In this document: positions 29,856 to 38,542 of the stretch, in pieces | Numbering within the stretch: the first letter of the stretch is position 1 | Layout of the letters: each line of letters begins with the position of its first letter | DNA from: Enterococcus innesii | GTDB lineage: Bacteria; Bacillota; Bacilli; Lactobacillales; Enterococcaceae | Assembly (NCBI GenBank): GCA_018982785.1 | Contig: JAHHEN010000006.1 | Coordinates: 310,001-374,000, forward strand | DNA length: 64,000 bases | Reading direction: 5' to 3' | The notes under the pieces: generated by a model | Seen by the model: the letters and a program-made list of their open reading frames with translations, nothing else | The model's database searches: none | Told to the model about the DNA's origin: nothing | Translations under genes and position numbers: made by a program

Positions 29856-30239
29856 CTACTTGCTCTTCCGGGATTTTGCCTTGGCTTTCTTCTCCGCTCC
29901 CAGTATTTCTCTCTCGAATTCGGTCGCTTTCTTCTTGGTAAATACCGACTTTTTTAGCTCTTCCATCACCAAGGAAACGTAATCCGTATCTTCGTCCGCA
30001 GCAATATGTTTTCCTAACGCATCAATGCTTACTCGTGGTTTTTCTGTCGCATTAGCGGTATGCAATGTTGTAATAAGTGTCTCGAAATCTCCACCTAAAA
30101 GATTAAAAACAACGTTTTCAACACCAGCATTTAGGGTTACGCCGTTATCCAAATAAACGCGATTTTGCTTGTTTATCTCTTGTAGAAAGTCAAAGCCAAA
30201 TACAAAATTAAACGTCTTCTCATCGATTGTGATTTCCAT
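29856..30239 (-). CDS. Tail assembly chaperone, G part
   Basis: 127 aa from the ATG at 30239 with RBS AGGAGG; the frame is open to 30380 but that would overlap the tail protein. MEITIDEKTFNFVFG is the usual beginning of this family. The C-terminus is Lys-rich (AEKKAKAKSRKSK), where the ribosome would slip to give the G-T fusion. Confidence 0.8.
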   Translation of the reverse strand: MEITIDEKTFNFVFGFDFLQEINKQNRVYLDNGVTLNAGVENVVFNLLGGDFETLITTLHTANATEKPRVSIDALGKHIAADEDTDYVSLVMEELKKSVFTKKKATEFEREILGAEKKAKAKSRKSK

Positions 30240-30300
30240 AATTTTCCTCCTAAAAAAGGACCAAACGATTCTCGCTCGGTCCTTTTTACTCGTCTGTATT

Positions 30301-30873
30301 TTATTCTGGGTTAGCCTCAGGCTTACTGCCCGGTGTAGTATCTCGGAAAGCGTACTGTACGATTGTTGATTGATCATCATTCAGTGTGGCATATCCTTTT
30401 GCACCTGTTCCATTGACGCCGAAATCAAGCGATAATTCGACCATGCCTTCTGCTCCCGGGCTTTTGTTAAATCCTGTTACATAGCCTTGGTAATAAGTCG
30501 CTTTAAATTTCCCATCTGAGTTTGTCTCTGCTTTATTGATTTCCCAAATCTCAACAATATCATCGTTGTCTAAAGCATCTTCTAGTTTGTCGACCATCGG
30601 ATCTCCCAATGACAAGATAGACGTACAAGAAAAACTAATGTCCAAAGTTCCGGGTACGCGAATCGGCCCATCTTTTGTAGGTGTAGAATCTCCATCTTTT
30701 GTCTTACCGTGATCGTGATCTGTTTGGAACGCAAGCTTTCCTGCTGACGCTGTATCTGCATCTTTTAAAAGACGAAACAATAGGAAAACATCAATTCCTC
30801 GTACTGCTTGTAATTCAGTGGGAGCGCTAGATTTCGAAGCTGCTCTCGTAACTGGTTGCGTGTCTTTTACCAT
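30301..30873 (-). CDS. Major tail tube protein
   Basis: 190 aa, TP901-1-like major tail protein. Features are GIDVFLLFRLL at the start, DNDDIVEIWEIN and YYQGYVTGFNKSPGAEGMVELS. RBS AGGAGG. Stands between tail terminator and chaperones, as in other siphoviruses. Confidence 0.88.
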   Translation of the reverse strand: MVKDTQPVTRAASKSSAPTELQAVRGIDVFLLFRLLKDADTASAGKLAFQTDHDHGKTKDGDSTPTKDGPIRVPGTLDISFSCTSILSLGDPMVDKLEDALDNDDIVEIWEINKAETNSDGKFKATYYQGYVTGFNKSPGAEGMVELSLDFGVNGTGAKGYATLNDDQSTIVQYAFRDTTPGSKPEANPE

Positions 30874-30886
30874 CTTTAAATTCCTC

Positions 30887-31276
30887 CTAAAAATTAATAG
30901 AGAGGCTTAACATCCCGCGCCACAGTCGTGTGTTCGTTGTGTTATCCTCTCTCATTTCGATTGTTGAAGCTCGTATGCTCGTTGATACAATATAATTCGG
31001 TGTTTCTCTTAATGCCTGCGCGGCTAAAAAGATCTGGTTTGCGATATCGGAGACCGCTTTTCTTTGTTGCGCCAATCCCCAAACATTTAAATCAATCGTC
31101 ACCGTGCCTTTGATCGCTGTCTTAGTAGGTAAATTTGTCGTATAAGTAGCACCTATATCAACAAACGGATAATCTGTTTCTGTTGCGGGACGGTGATCAA
31201 AAACATTTTCTGTGAATTGCTGGCAAATATTAAATACTTCGTCAAAAATTTCTTGGTCTGGCATTTTTTTAATCAT
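30887..31276 (-). CDS. Tail terminator / tail completion protein
   Basis: 129 aa. It fits the DUF806-like tail terminator family by length and by FVDIGATYTTNLPTKTAIKGTV. The ATG overlaps the previous stop by 4 bp. Caps the tail tube before joining the head. Confidence 0.75.
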   Translation of the reverse strand: MIKKMPDQEIFDEVFNICQQFTENVFDHRPATETDYPFVDIGATYTTNLPTKTAIKGTVTIDLNVWGLAQQRKAVSDIANQIFLAAQALRETPNYIVSTSIRASTIEMREDNTTNTRLWRGMLSLSINF

Positions 31277-31611
31277 CCGACTAACCTCCTCATATCTGCT
31301 AAAAATTTAGCTTTTTGTGCAATATAAGCTGGTTTCATGTACGGTTGTGCCGCCATAAAGCGTGTGCCCCATTCCACGTAGCCGCTATAATCAGCCCCTG
31401 CCAATGACATAGCAGAAAAACCGTTATCCAGAATGCTGAAAGTGATTGATCTCCGTAAGAAACTTGTGTCTACAGGAGCTTTCCTTTGAGCTGTCTCGTT
31501 CATTTCGGCGCCGTTCGCTCGAACGATTTGCCGGACTTCTTTCATTTGCATGTTTCGTGCCAGTTTCTGGTCTAAGGCTTGAAGCCCTTTAACTTGAAAC
31601 CCTCTGCCCAT
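31273..31611 (-). CDS. HK97 gp10-like head-tail protein
   Basis: 112 aa. The family motif KAPVDTSFLRRSI and YSGYVEWGTRFMAAQPYMKPA are clear. Takes part in head-tail joining. It overlaps the head closure gene by 23 bp. Confidence 0.85.
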   Translation of the reverse strand: MGRGFQVKGLQALDQKLARNMQMKEVRQIVRANGAEMNETAQRKAPVDTSFLRRSITFSILDNGFSAMSLAGADYSGYVEWGTRFMAAQPYMKPAYIAQKAKFLADMRRLVG

Positions 31612-31921
31612 TTTGCACCACTTCTTTCACAATCAAAGTGTTGCGACCTGCTGGTTTTTTGTGAGTTGCTAGTTCATAAACTCGTCCTTCGAACTCGATT
31701 TGATCAAATGCTGGCATTGTTTCCAACGGCTGCAAACGGATAACTTTTGCACCTTGTTGGATATCGCCGAATATCTCAATTGATCGAACTAGACCTATAT
31801 CAGTCACATTCGCTTGAACGATTTTTCTCTTGGTGTCTCCCGGTACCCACACCGCTGTCACAGTATCGTATACATCCTTTGTAAGTTTAATTACGAAGGT
31901 TATTTCGTCGTTATATCTCAA
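31589..31921 (-). CDS. Head closure (head-tail adaptor) protein
   Basis: 110 aa, SPP1 gp16-like by size, position and the C-terminal strand pattern RNTLIVKEVVQNG. The start overlaps the upstream connector by 4 bp. Confidence 0.7.
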   Translation of the reverse strand: MRYNDEITFVIKLTKDVYDTVTAVWVPGDTKRKIVQANVTDIGLVRSIEIFGDIQQGAKVIRLQPLETMPAFDQIEFEGRVYELATHKKPAGRNTLIVKEVVQNGQRVSS

Positions 31922-32247
31922 AAGAACCCAATCCTTCCTCGGCGCGGCTTAAAGAACTCATCAAGCTCTTTACGCTTATACGCTTCAATCTCACGGTCAT
32001 ACTCGGCAAAATCAGACTCCGGAAAGGTCATTTTAAGACCTTCTTGATCAAACGAGGTCATGCCTTCTTGTCCGATACGATTGAATCGTTTCAGGGTCAC
32101 TTCATAAAGAACAGACTCAAATTCTTTGGGCAAATCAGAAGCGCCCAACAATGCAGTTAGGCGCTCTTTTGTGCGTTTTTCAATTACCGCAAGCTTTTCC
32201 TCAACGGTACCAGATAACAGGGCTTTAACGTCTTCGGTCACTGACAT
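31918..32247 (-). CDS. Head-tail connector (gp15-like adaptor)
   Basis: 109 aa from the ATG at 32247 with AGGTGAG upstream; a GTG at 32256 is the alternative. Helical protein (VKALLSGTVEEKLAVIEKR) of the phage_connect family that binds below the portal. It begins within 3 bases of the capsid stop. Confidence 0.75.
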   Translation of the reverse strand: MSVTEDVKALLSGTVEEKLAVIEKRTKERLTALLGASDLPKEFESVLYEVTLKRFNRIGQEGMTSFDQEGLKMTFPESDFAEYDREIEAYKRKELDEFFKPRRGRIGFF

Positions 32248-32248
32248 A

Positions 32249-33280
32249 TTACTCACCTAGCTTTGCAAGTAACTCGTCCTTCGTTTCCTTATCCGTATAC
32301 TCGATCCCCTGTTCATCCAAGATTGCTTTGATTTCAGATTTGTTAAGTTCTTTACCTGAACGTGTTTCTTGTTCCTCTGGCGCTTCCGGCGCAAGCATAG
32401 AGAATGCTTCATCCTTAACGATCATGAACCCGACATCCATTGTCACACGCATTGCGAACAGTTCTTGCTCAAACAAGTTGACCGGAGTGCCGTCTGCATT
32501 CAAGATCGTGGACAGTTGAGCTTCGGTAGAATGGGAGAAGTTTATATTAAACGGAATACCGTAAAACATGTTATTGAAATCTCCGGCGATCAATTCTCCT
32601 CGATCCATTTCTTCTTTAAACACTGTTGGGCGTCCGTCAATGTTACCCGTAGACGGATCATACAGAAAATCTGTGGTATTCCCGCGAACAGCATGCACTT
32701 GGCGCAAAGCAGATTTGTTTTTCGGAGATGAAACAAACGCATTTACGTTGAATCCTTCATCTTCAACTTTGCCCTGCAAATCGATGATGTTTTCATAATC
32801 CAAATCACCGATGATCAAATTTCCTGACTCTTCTACAGACTCAGCCAAGGATTGTGGGAAAGGGTTGTCCTGATTCAATAATGTTGCATTATCAAACTTC
32901 TTGTAAAACGCTTCTGCAATCTTCGGAGACATTTCGTTGAAAAAGTTAGAAAAAGAATAATTTAGGTATTCGCGAGAACACAAGACAATAGTACCTAGCT
33001 TGTAAGCGCGCATTGTGATCGGCAAGTAAGTAGGTGCGGTTGTTCGGATTTTCTCACCCTCTCCAACCCAATATGCGCCGATGCCGCCTGCGTAATAATC
33101 AAATGTTTTTTCTAGGTCTGTCATTTCTTCGTATTTCGCTAGCTGCATTACTTTCGAGTTAGTCATGACCTCTTCTAAGATCAATCTGTTGTGTTTATCC
33201 GGGATCGTCCCGTCTGTCATTTGATGAACCATCACGTGATCCGGATTCCATGTTTGCGGTGTTAATACTGGTTTTGGCAT
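32249..33280 (-). CDS. Major capsid protein with C-terminal HeH/LEM-like domain
   Basis: 343 aa, HK97-fold major capsid protein. The first ~300 residues include FDYYAGGIGAYWVGEGEKI and the A-domain region ending in FMIVKDEAFSMLAPE. The last ~35 residues (LNKSEIKAILDEQGIEYTD, then KDELLAKLGE) form a HeH/LEM-type helix pair after a short acidic linker, an add-on seen in some Gram-positive phage capsids. RBS GAGGAA. Follows the scaffold, as usual. Confidence 0.92.
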   Translation of the reverse strand: MPKPVLTPQTWNPDHVMVHQMTDGTIPDKHNRLILEEVMTNSKVMQLAKYEEMTDLEKTFDYYAGGIGAYWVGEGEKIRTTAPTYLPITMRAYKLGTIVLCSREYLNYSFSNFFNEMSPKIAEAFYKKFDNATLLNQDNPFPQSLAESVEESGNLIIGDLDYENIIDLQGKVEDEGFNVNAFVSSPKNKSALRQVHAVRGNTTDFLYDPSTGNIDGRPTVFKEEMDRGELIAGDFNNMFYGIPFNINFSHSTEAQLSTILNADGTPVNLFEQELFAMRVTMDVGFMIVKDEAFSMLAPEAPEEQETRSGKELNKSEIKAILDEQGIEYTDKETKDELLAKLGE

Positions 33281-33300
33281 ATTTAGTTCCTCTTTTCCTC

Positions 33301-33867
33301 TTATTTAATGATTCTTGCGTTTTTAGCCATTTCAGCTTTTGAGTTATTTTGTTTTACACCAGAGAATTGGCCTCCTGCCGCAGGTGGTGTTTGGCGTGCA
33401 TTTTCTTTCTTGATCTTTGATACAAACGAAGTAATCACTTCTACAGCCTTCTTGGTTTCTTCTGCATCCTCTCTTGTAACCAGAGCGATCAGATCTTCAT
33501 CGTGCGGCAACTCAGCTTCTGACAGCATTTTAGATGCTTCTGACGCCATTTCTTTCAAAGCTGCTTCTCGCTCAAGCTTAGCGACTTTCTCTTCGAGTTG
33601 TTGCTTCTCGTGCTTCGCTTTTTCTTCGGCGTTCATTTTGGCAAGTTTTTCTGCTTCGGCTTGTTTGTCTTCAAGCTCTTTTTTGATTTTGTCACGTTCG
33701 GCATTCAGCATTTTGGATACTTCATCGCGAGAAAAGGTTTTTCCACCTTCTGGTTTTTCTGGATCAGGCGGTGTTGCACCTTGTCCCCCCTCTGGAAGTG
33801 TGCCACCTTCTGGATCTTCTGCAAAAAACTGTAGTTTCATCGGCAATAAAAATTTCTTACTTTTCAT
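33301..33867 (-). CDS. Capsid scaffolding protein (DUF4355)
   Basis: 188 aa. The acidic, Gly/Pro-rich start (FAEDPEGGTLPEGG) and a long coiled coil at residues ~45-125 rich in K/E/A fit DUF4355 scaffolds. Assembles the procapsid with the capsid protein encoded next. RBS GGAGG. Four tandem hairpins occupy its 5' leader. Confidence 0.85.
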   Translation of the reverse strand: MKSKKFLLPMKLQFFAEDPEGGTLPEGGQGATPPDPEKPEGGKTFSRDEVSKMLNAERDKIKKELEDKQAEAEKLAKMNAEEKAKHEKQQLEEKVAKLEREAALKEMASEASKMLSEAELPHDEDLIALVTREDAEETKKAVEVITSFVSKIKKENARQTPPAAGGQFSGVKQNNSKAEMAKNARIIK

Positions 33868-33875
33868 GTTTGTCC

Positions 33876-33985
33876 TCCGCAGTTACGACCGCTACCCGAT
33901 AATTTTAGTGAGTTACGCCCACTAGCCGAAATAAAGTGATCGGTTACGCCAATCAATCGAGACTGCTTTTTCTTTTACGCCTAAA
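33876..33985 (-). repeat. Four tandem hairpins in the scaffold-gene leader
   Basis: On the transcript strand four short hairpins lie at a 30-31-nt period. Their CGTAA loop cores are at 33975-33979, 33944-33948, 33913-33917 and 33883-33887. The stems differ: CTTTTA/TAAAAG, GATTGG/CCGATC, TAGTG/CACTA and GCGG/CTGC. Two stems contain a G-U pair that exists only in the minus-strand RNA, so the structure is probably read as RNA. It lies 9 nt upstream of the scaffold start codon. I know of no matching RNA family. Confidence 0.7.
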
Positions 33986-34014
33986 AGTGAAAAGGCAAAA
34001 TAAAAAGCCCAGCA

Positions 34015-34279
34015 TCAGCTAGACTTTATTTCTTCACTCAATTCTGAGATTAACTGTTGAATCTTATCGGCGAGTTTTCGCTTCTGCACCATATTCACAG
34101 TGCTTTGCTGACGTTTCAAAAGTTTTCTGATGTGAGAATTGGTGTAGTGCACTGTCACTTTATGGTCGCAATTCTCGCATTGCGCATAGGTGTGTTTAGT
34201 ATCCCCACGAACGCGTTCAGTGTGATAATTGACGGCCGTAAAGCCGCGACATGCGGGACATGTGACTTTATTTCGCATA
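34015..34279 (-). CDS. Small zinc-ribbon phage protein
   Basis: About 88 codons from the ATG at 34279, chosen for GGAGG just upstream; the frame is open to 34407. Two Cys pairs, CPAC near residue 6 and CENC near residue 35, form a zinc ribbon. The C-terminal half is a basic helix (RKLLKRQQ, VQKRKLADKI). Nucleic-acid binding is plausible. It lies between the minor head gene and the hairpin array. Confidence 0.7.
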
Positions 34280-35170
34280 TTAACCTCCGTCTTTTTTGAC
34301 ATATGGTGCTGTGCTGCATCGGCAGTTTGGATGCATTGGCGGTGCATTCGTGCCAATCTCAAAGTCCGCAACAGCAAAGACTTTCTCGGCAAGCTCTGCA
34401 CAAACACTGCATGCAGATGGTTCAGCGATGTAGATAAAATGTTCTACCCCGTATTGCTTGTAGCTTTCCAACTGGACCCCTAGTTGTATACGAGCGGTTT
34501 CTGTGCGCATAAGCCGTTCTGCTTCGTAACGTTTCGCGTTGAACAGGTCGCGCAACTGCCTAGCCAAAGCATTTGGATGTTTGCCTTGGATGATCGACAT
34601 CGTCAATAAACGATCCAGTTCTGCTTTTAGTGCTGCCATATTTCCCCAAATACGCTGAGAGAAGGTCGCCCCGTGAAAAGAAGCACCAGCCAGCTGCCTC
34701 ACAAACTTTGTGTAGCCGGGAAAAACATTTTCATTCATGATCCCAGCTCGGCGGCGAGCCTCGGCTAATCCTGCTTTAGTCAAAATATCTGCTGTGTATC
34801 GGTTCATGTCATCTGACATTGCGATCAATTCAAGTCCTATTTGAGACTTAACGAGTTCTAGCCGATTGACCCGCATCGTGAGGTTATGCAGCTTCATCTC
34901 TCGATTAGCAGTTCTGGAGAAGTTCTTTTCTCGAACGTATCGCTTTGCTTTACGTTGATAGGCTTTTACGTCCATCTCAGATGCTGCTTTTTTCGCCTCG
35001 GTGATGGTAATACCGTTCTTACCTGCAAAATTGTCCCAGTTTGCTTTGATCTCTTTTTCAATCTGATCGAGCGCTTGCTGATACCTTCTAGCAATTTGAC
35101 GATTTATTGCTGCTTCACTCTCGATTTGTTGCTGGATCCACTCCTGTTCCCTCTTCTTCCAGTATGTCAT
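34280..35170 (-). CDS. Minor head protein (Mu gpF / SPP1 gp7 family)
   Basis: 296 aa from the ATG at 35170 with GGTGGGGGC upstream. N-terminal coiled coil, then the phage head morphogenesis domain with ERLMRTETARI and the Cys/His end ACSVCAELAEK and PPMHPNCRCS. Minor capsid protein near the portal. It overlaps the portal gene by 56 bp. Confidence 0.9.
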   Translation of the reverse strand: MTYWKKREQEWIQQQIESEAAINRQIARRYQQALDQIEKEIKANWDNFAGKNGITITEAKKAASEMDVKAYQRKAKRYVREKNFSRTANREMKLHNLTMRVNRLELVKSQIGLELIAMSDDMNRYTADILTKAGLAEARRRAGIMNENVFPGYTKFVRQLAGASFHGATFSQRIWGNMAALKAELDRLLTMSIIQGKHPNALARQLRDLFNAKRYEAERLMRTETARIQLGVQLESYKQYGVEHFIYIAEPSACSVCAELAEKVFAVADFEIGTNAPPMHPNCRCSTAPYVKKDGG

Positions 35171-36685
35171 CGCCCCCACCTCCGAACTGCTCAGGATAGT
35201 CTGGAGCCTTCGGAATACTTGGGCGCTCTTCTGCTACCCTCTCAATCTCATCCTTCACACTATCAATGAACGAGGCTAGTCCTAACATCGTTTCTTGACT
35301 GATCTCCGCACCTGCCTCGACTAATGCTTTAAGCTCCTCTAGGATCGCTTTTGGCATGTTAGGTACGAATGTTACCTTGATCTCATTAAGATCAGCATTT
35401 GATAACTCATTAATTCCTGCACGAAGATTAAACAAAAGACGGTAACGACGCATAAGCCCCTTTTTGAACAGCCGTTGCTTAACAGACGTCATCTGCTCGA
35501 ATCCAAAAAGCTTATGTTTCATCGCTTCGCCCGATTGATTGCTTGAAAAGTTCTGATCTGTCAAATCGGGGACCATCGACATCTCGTGTATATCCGCTCT
35601 AATACGATCTTTATAAGCTTCCACGCCTGCAACGTCGTACTGCTTATAAATATATCCTGCTGACACATTCGTCTTATTTCCGTTGATGTCGGTGCCGGAC
35701 TCAAGCATAAGTATGTTTCCATCCTTTTGCTTAAGGACATCCTCGGTCGAATACTTGTCGGGATCGATATCACCACTAATCACTAAAAGCGCATCGTTGA
35801 GATCCGTCATGTAATTTGCAGTGTCAGATTGTCCAGCATCGTATAAATCAATTAGTGACAGTACATCTTCGTAAATGCCCATCCGAAATCGATTTGGTGC
35901 AAACTCAGTGATCTGTACTTCTTTGTACTCGTGAAACGCGTCTTTTGGGTTCTTGAGTGCCAAAGTCGCTAGATTCGTTTCATCGAAAGTCACGACCTTA
36001 TTGGCGGTATAGATGATTGGCTGGAATATGTTTGATCCCCGTGATCGCCGAATCGGGTCTTTGGATACCTTACCGCGGCGATTGGTTCGCGACGAACATT
36101 CGTGTCGTAAACTAGGAACGTCTCGAAAACATTTGAGAGGTCGATGTAATCCTCATCATCCTGCCCTCGGTGGATGATTTCATAAGCTCGTCCGTATTTA
36201 ACCATGTCGAGCCATATTTCCGCGTTGTGGCCGTCTATGTCATTGTTCACATTGAATTCATCGACAGTATCTTGTGCTTTTCCTTTCTCAACTTGGACCT
36301 TAATGGGATTGCCCGTGTTGTACCCAACATCGAAAGTCGCAAGTACTTTCCCAAAATTATGGGCGCTGCGATGATCCGCCTTATCCTTCTCCTTACGGCG
36401 TCGATTAGATAGAATGTTGCTGTTTTTTGCTTTGTAGTATGCGTCGAGCACTTCTAATCGCGGTACTTGGTGCTCCGCATGATGTCTGATCATAGCGGCT
36501 AAAGTCTCGGTATTGTTAAGCAGATCCTCTGCGCTCGTATAGCGGTAATGAATATTAGATTCAACACTGAAATCCACATAATTTGTTGTAACTCCAACCG
36601 TATTTCTTGACCCCACGCCCTGCTCAAACTCATTAACTTTCTTGATCTGGCTATCGTCTTTTTCGATTTCTTCTTCCAACTTCAT
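35115..36685 (-). CDS. Portal protein (SPP1 gp6-like), frameshifted
   Basis: About 524 aa joined. The first frame (from 36685) covers the N-terminal wing and ends at 35990 just after FGDHGDQTYSSQ. The -1 frame continues with IIYTANKVVTFDE and runs to 35115. A one-base loss near 36015-36030, perhaps in a CC run, explains it. The portal ring is the DNA channel at the capsid vertex and the terminase dock. Its Gly/Asp/Glu-rich C-terminus overlaps the minor head gene. Confidence 0.87.
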
Positions 36686-36691
36686 CAACTC

Positions 36692-37996
36692 CTATCCAAA
36701 AAATCTCTTGGCCATCTGCATCTTCTTATCGACATTCGGTTTCTTTTTAAGCTTCGTGATCGCTTCGCTTAGTGCATACCTAATCGCGTCAATGCAATGG
36801 TTGTAAGTATCAACAGGCTCATTTTTATACTCGCCTGTCTTTTTATCTTTTTTCCACGTATAGTTCTCAAATTCCTCGATGGTTTTAAAGCAACGCTCAT
36901 CGATCACTATCCGATATTGCTGGATGAATTGGATCCCTTGCATTATCGACCCTTTGCCTTTTTTCACTGCTTGAATTCGAGGGATTTCTTTGGTTGCTAT
37001 TTCTGCTATTGATTTCAACTCAGCTGAGTCTGCGTAAATCCGTTCTTTCGCATAGCCAAGACTTTTGATTGCCTCAGCGATCTGATTGTTCAGCATATGC
37101 TTTTTCACGTATTCGTCGACGATATATAGCGTTTTGTTTTTTTCATCGATCTTTACGTGCACAAAAGCCGACGGATCGTTAGTAAATCCAAAATCGAGCC
37201 CGAAAAAGCTCGGCAATGTTTTAAGAGCTTCTTTGTCCAGAAGTCGCTTCTCGTATTTCGGAAAAATCAATTTGTCGAGAGTGGCGAACTCACCTAATGC
37301 ATAGATGCGATAGTAGGCAGGGTTTCTTTGCTCTAACTCCTCGATGGTTTGCCTGTTCTCGGCATCCAAGAACTTATTGTTCTTGTAGGTCGTGTGGTGG
37401 ATCCCTACGCGCTTCGGATCAACTTCGGCCTCTTCACCGAAGAAATGCTTAAAAACCCAGTTAAGCTTGCTAACAGGGTTAAACATCAAAAATATTTGTC
37501 GCTGCTTGTGCTTTCGATCTCTCAAGCGCAATGTCAGCTGTGTATAGTCGTCAAGCGTAAACTCGGTAGCTTCTTCCATAACAACATCCGAGATACCTTT
37601 GATCGATTTGATTTTCTCAGGATCATCCATGCCCTTGAAAAGGAATTCTGCTCCGTTCGGCAAAGTAATGCGGAAGTCGGTCATATTAACTTTGCAGCGA
37701 TCTAACAACTCCCAGTCTGCCAAACAAGCCAAAACATCGGCAAAGATAGAGTCCTTGATTGATCTGCCTACTTTTCTGAGAAACAACACTTTACGAGGTT
37801 TTGCCCATTTCTTACAGGCTTTCGCGACTACTTTTTGCACAACGCCGTGTGATTTCCCGCTGCTTGCTCCGCCGTAATGGATCTCAGTAAACTTAGAATA
37901 ATCGAACAAGGTGTCATAAATATGCTTATTAAAGACTTTTGCAGGTTTATCAAACCTTAAAATGATATTTGTTTTCTTAGTCTGCCTCATCGCCAT
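36692..37996 (-). CDS. Terminase large subunit
   Basis: 434 aa, Terminase_3/PBSX family. The ATPase has Walker A-like GGASSGKSHG near residue 41 and Walker B VVMEEATEF. The nuclease domain begins with FFGLDFGFTND and ends DTYNHCIDAIRYAL, giving the metal acids. Packages DNA into procapsids. The gene overlaps the small-subunit gene by 20 bp. Confidence 0.95.
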   Translation of the reverse strand: MAMRQTKKTNIILRFDKPAKVFNKHIYDTLFDYSKFTEIHYGGASSGKSHGVVQKVVAKACKKWAKPRKVLFLRKVGRSIKDSIFADVLACLADWELLDRCKVNMTDFRITLPNGAEFLFKGMDDPEKIKSIKGISDVVMEEATEFTLDDYTQLTLRLRDRKHKQRQIFLMFNPVSKLNWVFKHFFGEEAEVDPKRVGIHHTTYKNNKFLDAENRQTIEELEQRNPAYYRIYALGEFATLDKLIFPKYEKRLLDKEALKTLPSFFGLDFGFTNDPSAFVHVKIDEKNKTLYIVDEYVKKHMLNNQIAEAIKSLGYAKERIYADSAELKSIAEIATKEIPRIQAVKKGKGSIMQGIQFIQQYRIVIDERCFKTIEEFENYTWKKDKKTGEYKNEPVDTYNHCIDAIRYALSEAITKLKKKPNVDKKMQMAKRFFG

Positions 37997-38420
37997 CCCA
38001 CGCCCCGATATTAATCACGATATCACCTGTCTGCAGATCCACTTTATCGGTGAACAGCGCATGACGCTTGCCTAGTAGCTCTGCTGCTTTCAAGCGATCT
38101 TTTGCACTTACGTCAATTTCAGTGATTCCCTGTGCGCCTTCTCCTAAGCCGATCAGTGTCTGCTCAGTCTGCTCGCCTCGCATTATGGCTGTTAGGAATT
38201 CGAGGACCTCTGCAGCGTCTGCTTGACGCTGGTTGTGCATGATTTCTAACTGCTCATCAATATAAGATTTAAGGTTAACATTAGTTAACAGCCTACTCGC
38301 AGCAGCTTTGGCCACAGAATCTTTCTTCACGTTAGGATATGCAACTTTATAGGCTCGTGTACCGTTTAGATCTTTCAAATATTCATCAGCAAAAATTCGC
38401 TGTTTATCGGTCATTGTCAT
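37977..38420 (-). CDS. Terminase small subunit
   Basis: 147 aa from the ATG at 38420 (RBS AAGGTG). Terminase_2 family: MTDKQRIFADEYLKDLNGTRA, then an HTH-like SVAKAAASRLLTN. Recognises the pac site. First gene of the late operon. Confidence 0.9.
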   Translation of the reverse strand: MTMTDKQRIFADEYLKDLNGTRAYKVAYPNVKKDSVAKAAASRLLTNVNLKSYIDEQLEIMHNQRQADAAEVLEFLTAIMRGEQTEQTLIGLGEGAQGITEIDVSAKDRLKAAELLGKRHALFTDKVDLQTGDIVINIGAWDGDEAD

Positions 38421-38441
38421 GTTGTTCACCTTCTTTCGCAC

Positions 38442-38473
38442 AAAAAAGCACACTCTCTAAAAAGAAAGTGTGC
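38442..38473 (-). terminator. Terminator-like hairpin in the late leader
   Basis: On the minus strand GCACACT (38473-38467) pairs with AGTGTGC (38454-38448), followed by T6. It lies between the late promoter and terS, so it either ends early read-through or must be passed by late transcripts. Confidence 0.75.
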
Positions 38474-38498
38474 GTAGTTGGTCTGATTTCACGCTATC

Positions 38499-38542
38499 AT
38501 AATACCACAGAAAGCATGGCATTTTTTTGCAGATTTTTTGCA
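38499..38542 (-). promoter_or_regulatory. Putative late promoter with activator repeats
   Basis: An extended -10 TGGTATTAT (38507-38499) has no -35 hexamer. In its place are two direct repeats TGCAAAAAA (38542-38534 and 38531-38523), one helical turn apart. This fits a promoter that needs an activator, presumably the ArpU-like protein encoded just upstream. Confidence 0.6.

Noticed and set aside
33876-33985. CRISPR array
   Set aside because: The regular 30-31-nt spacing looks CRISPR-like, but the shared part is only 6-7 nt, the stems differ and no cas gene is near.
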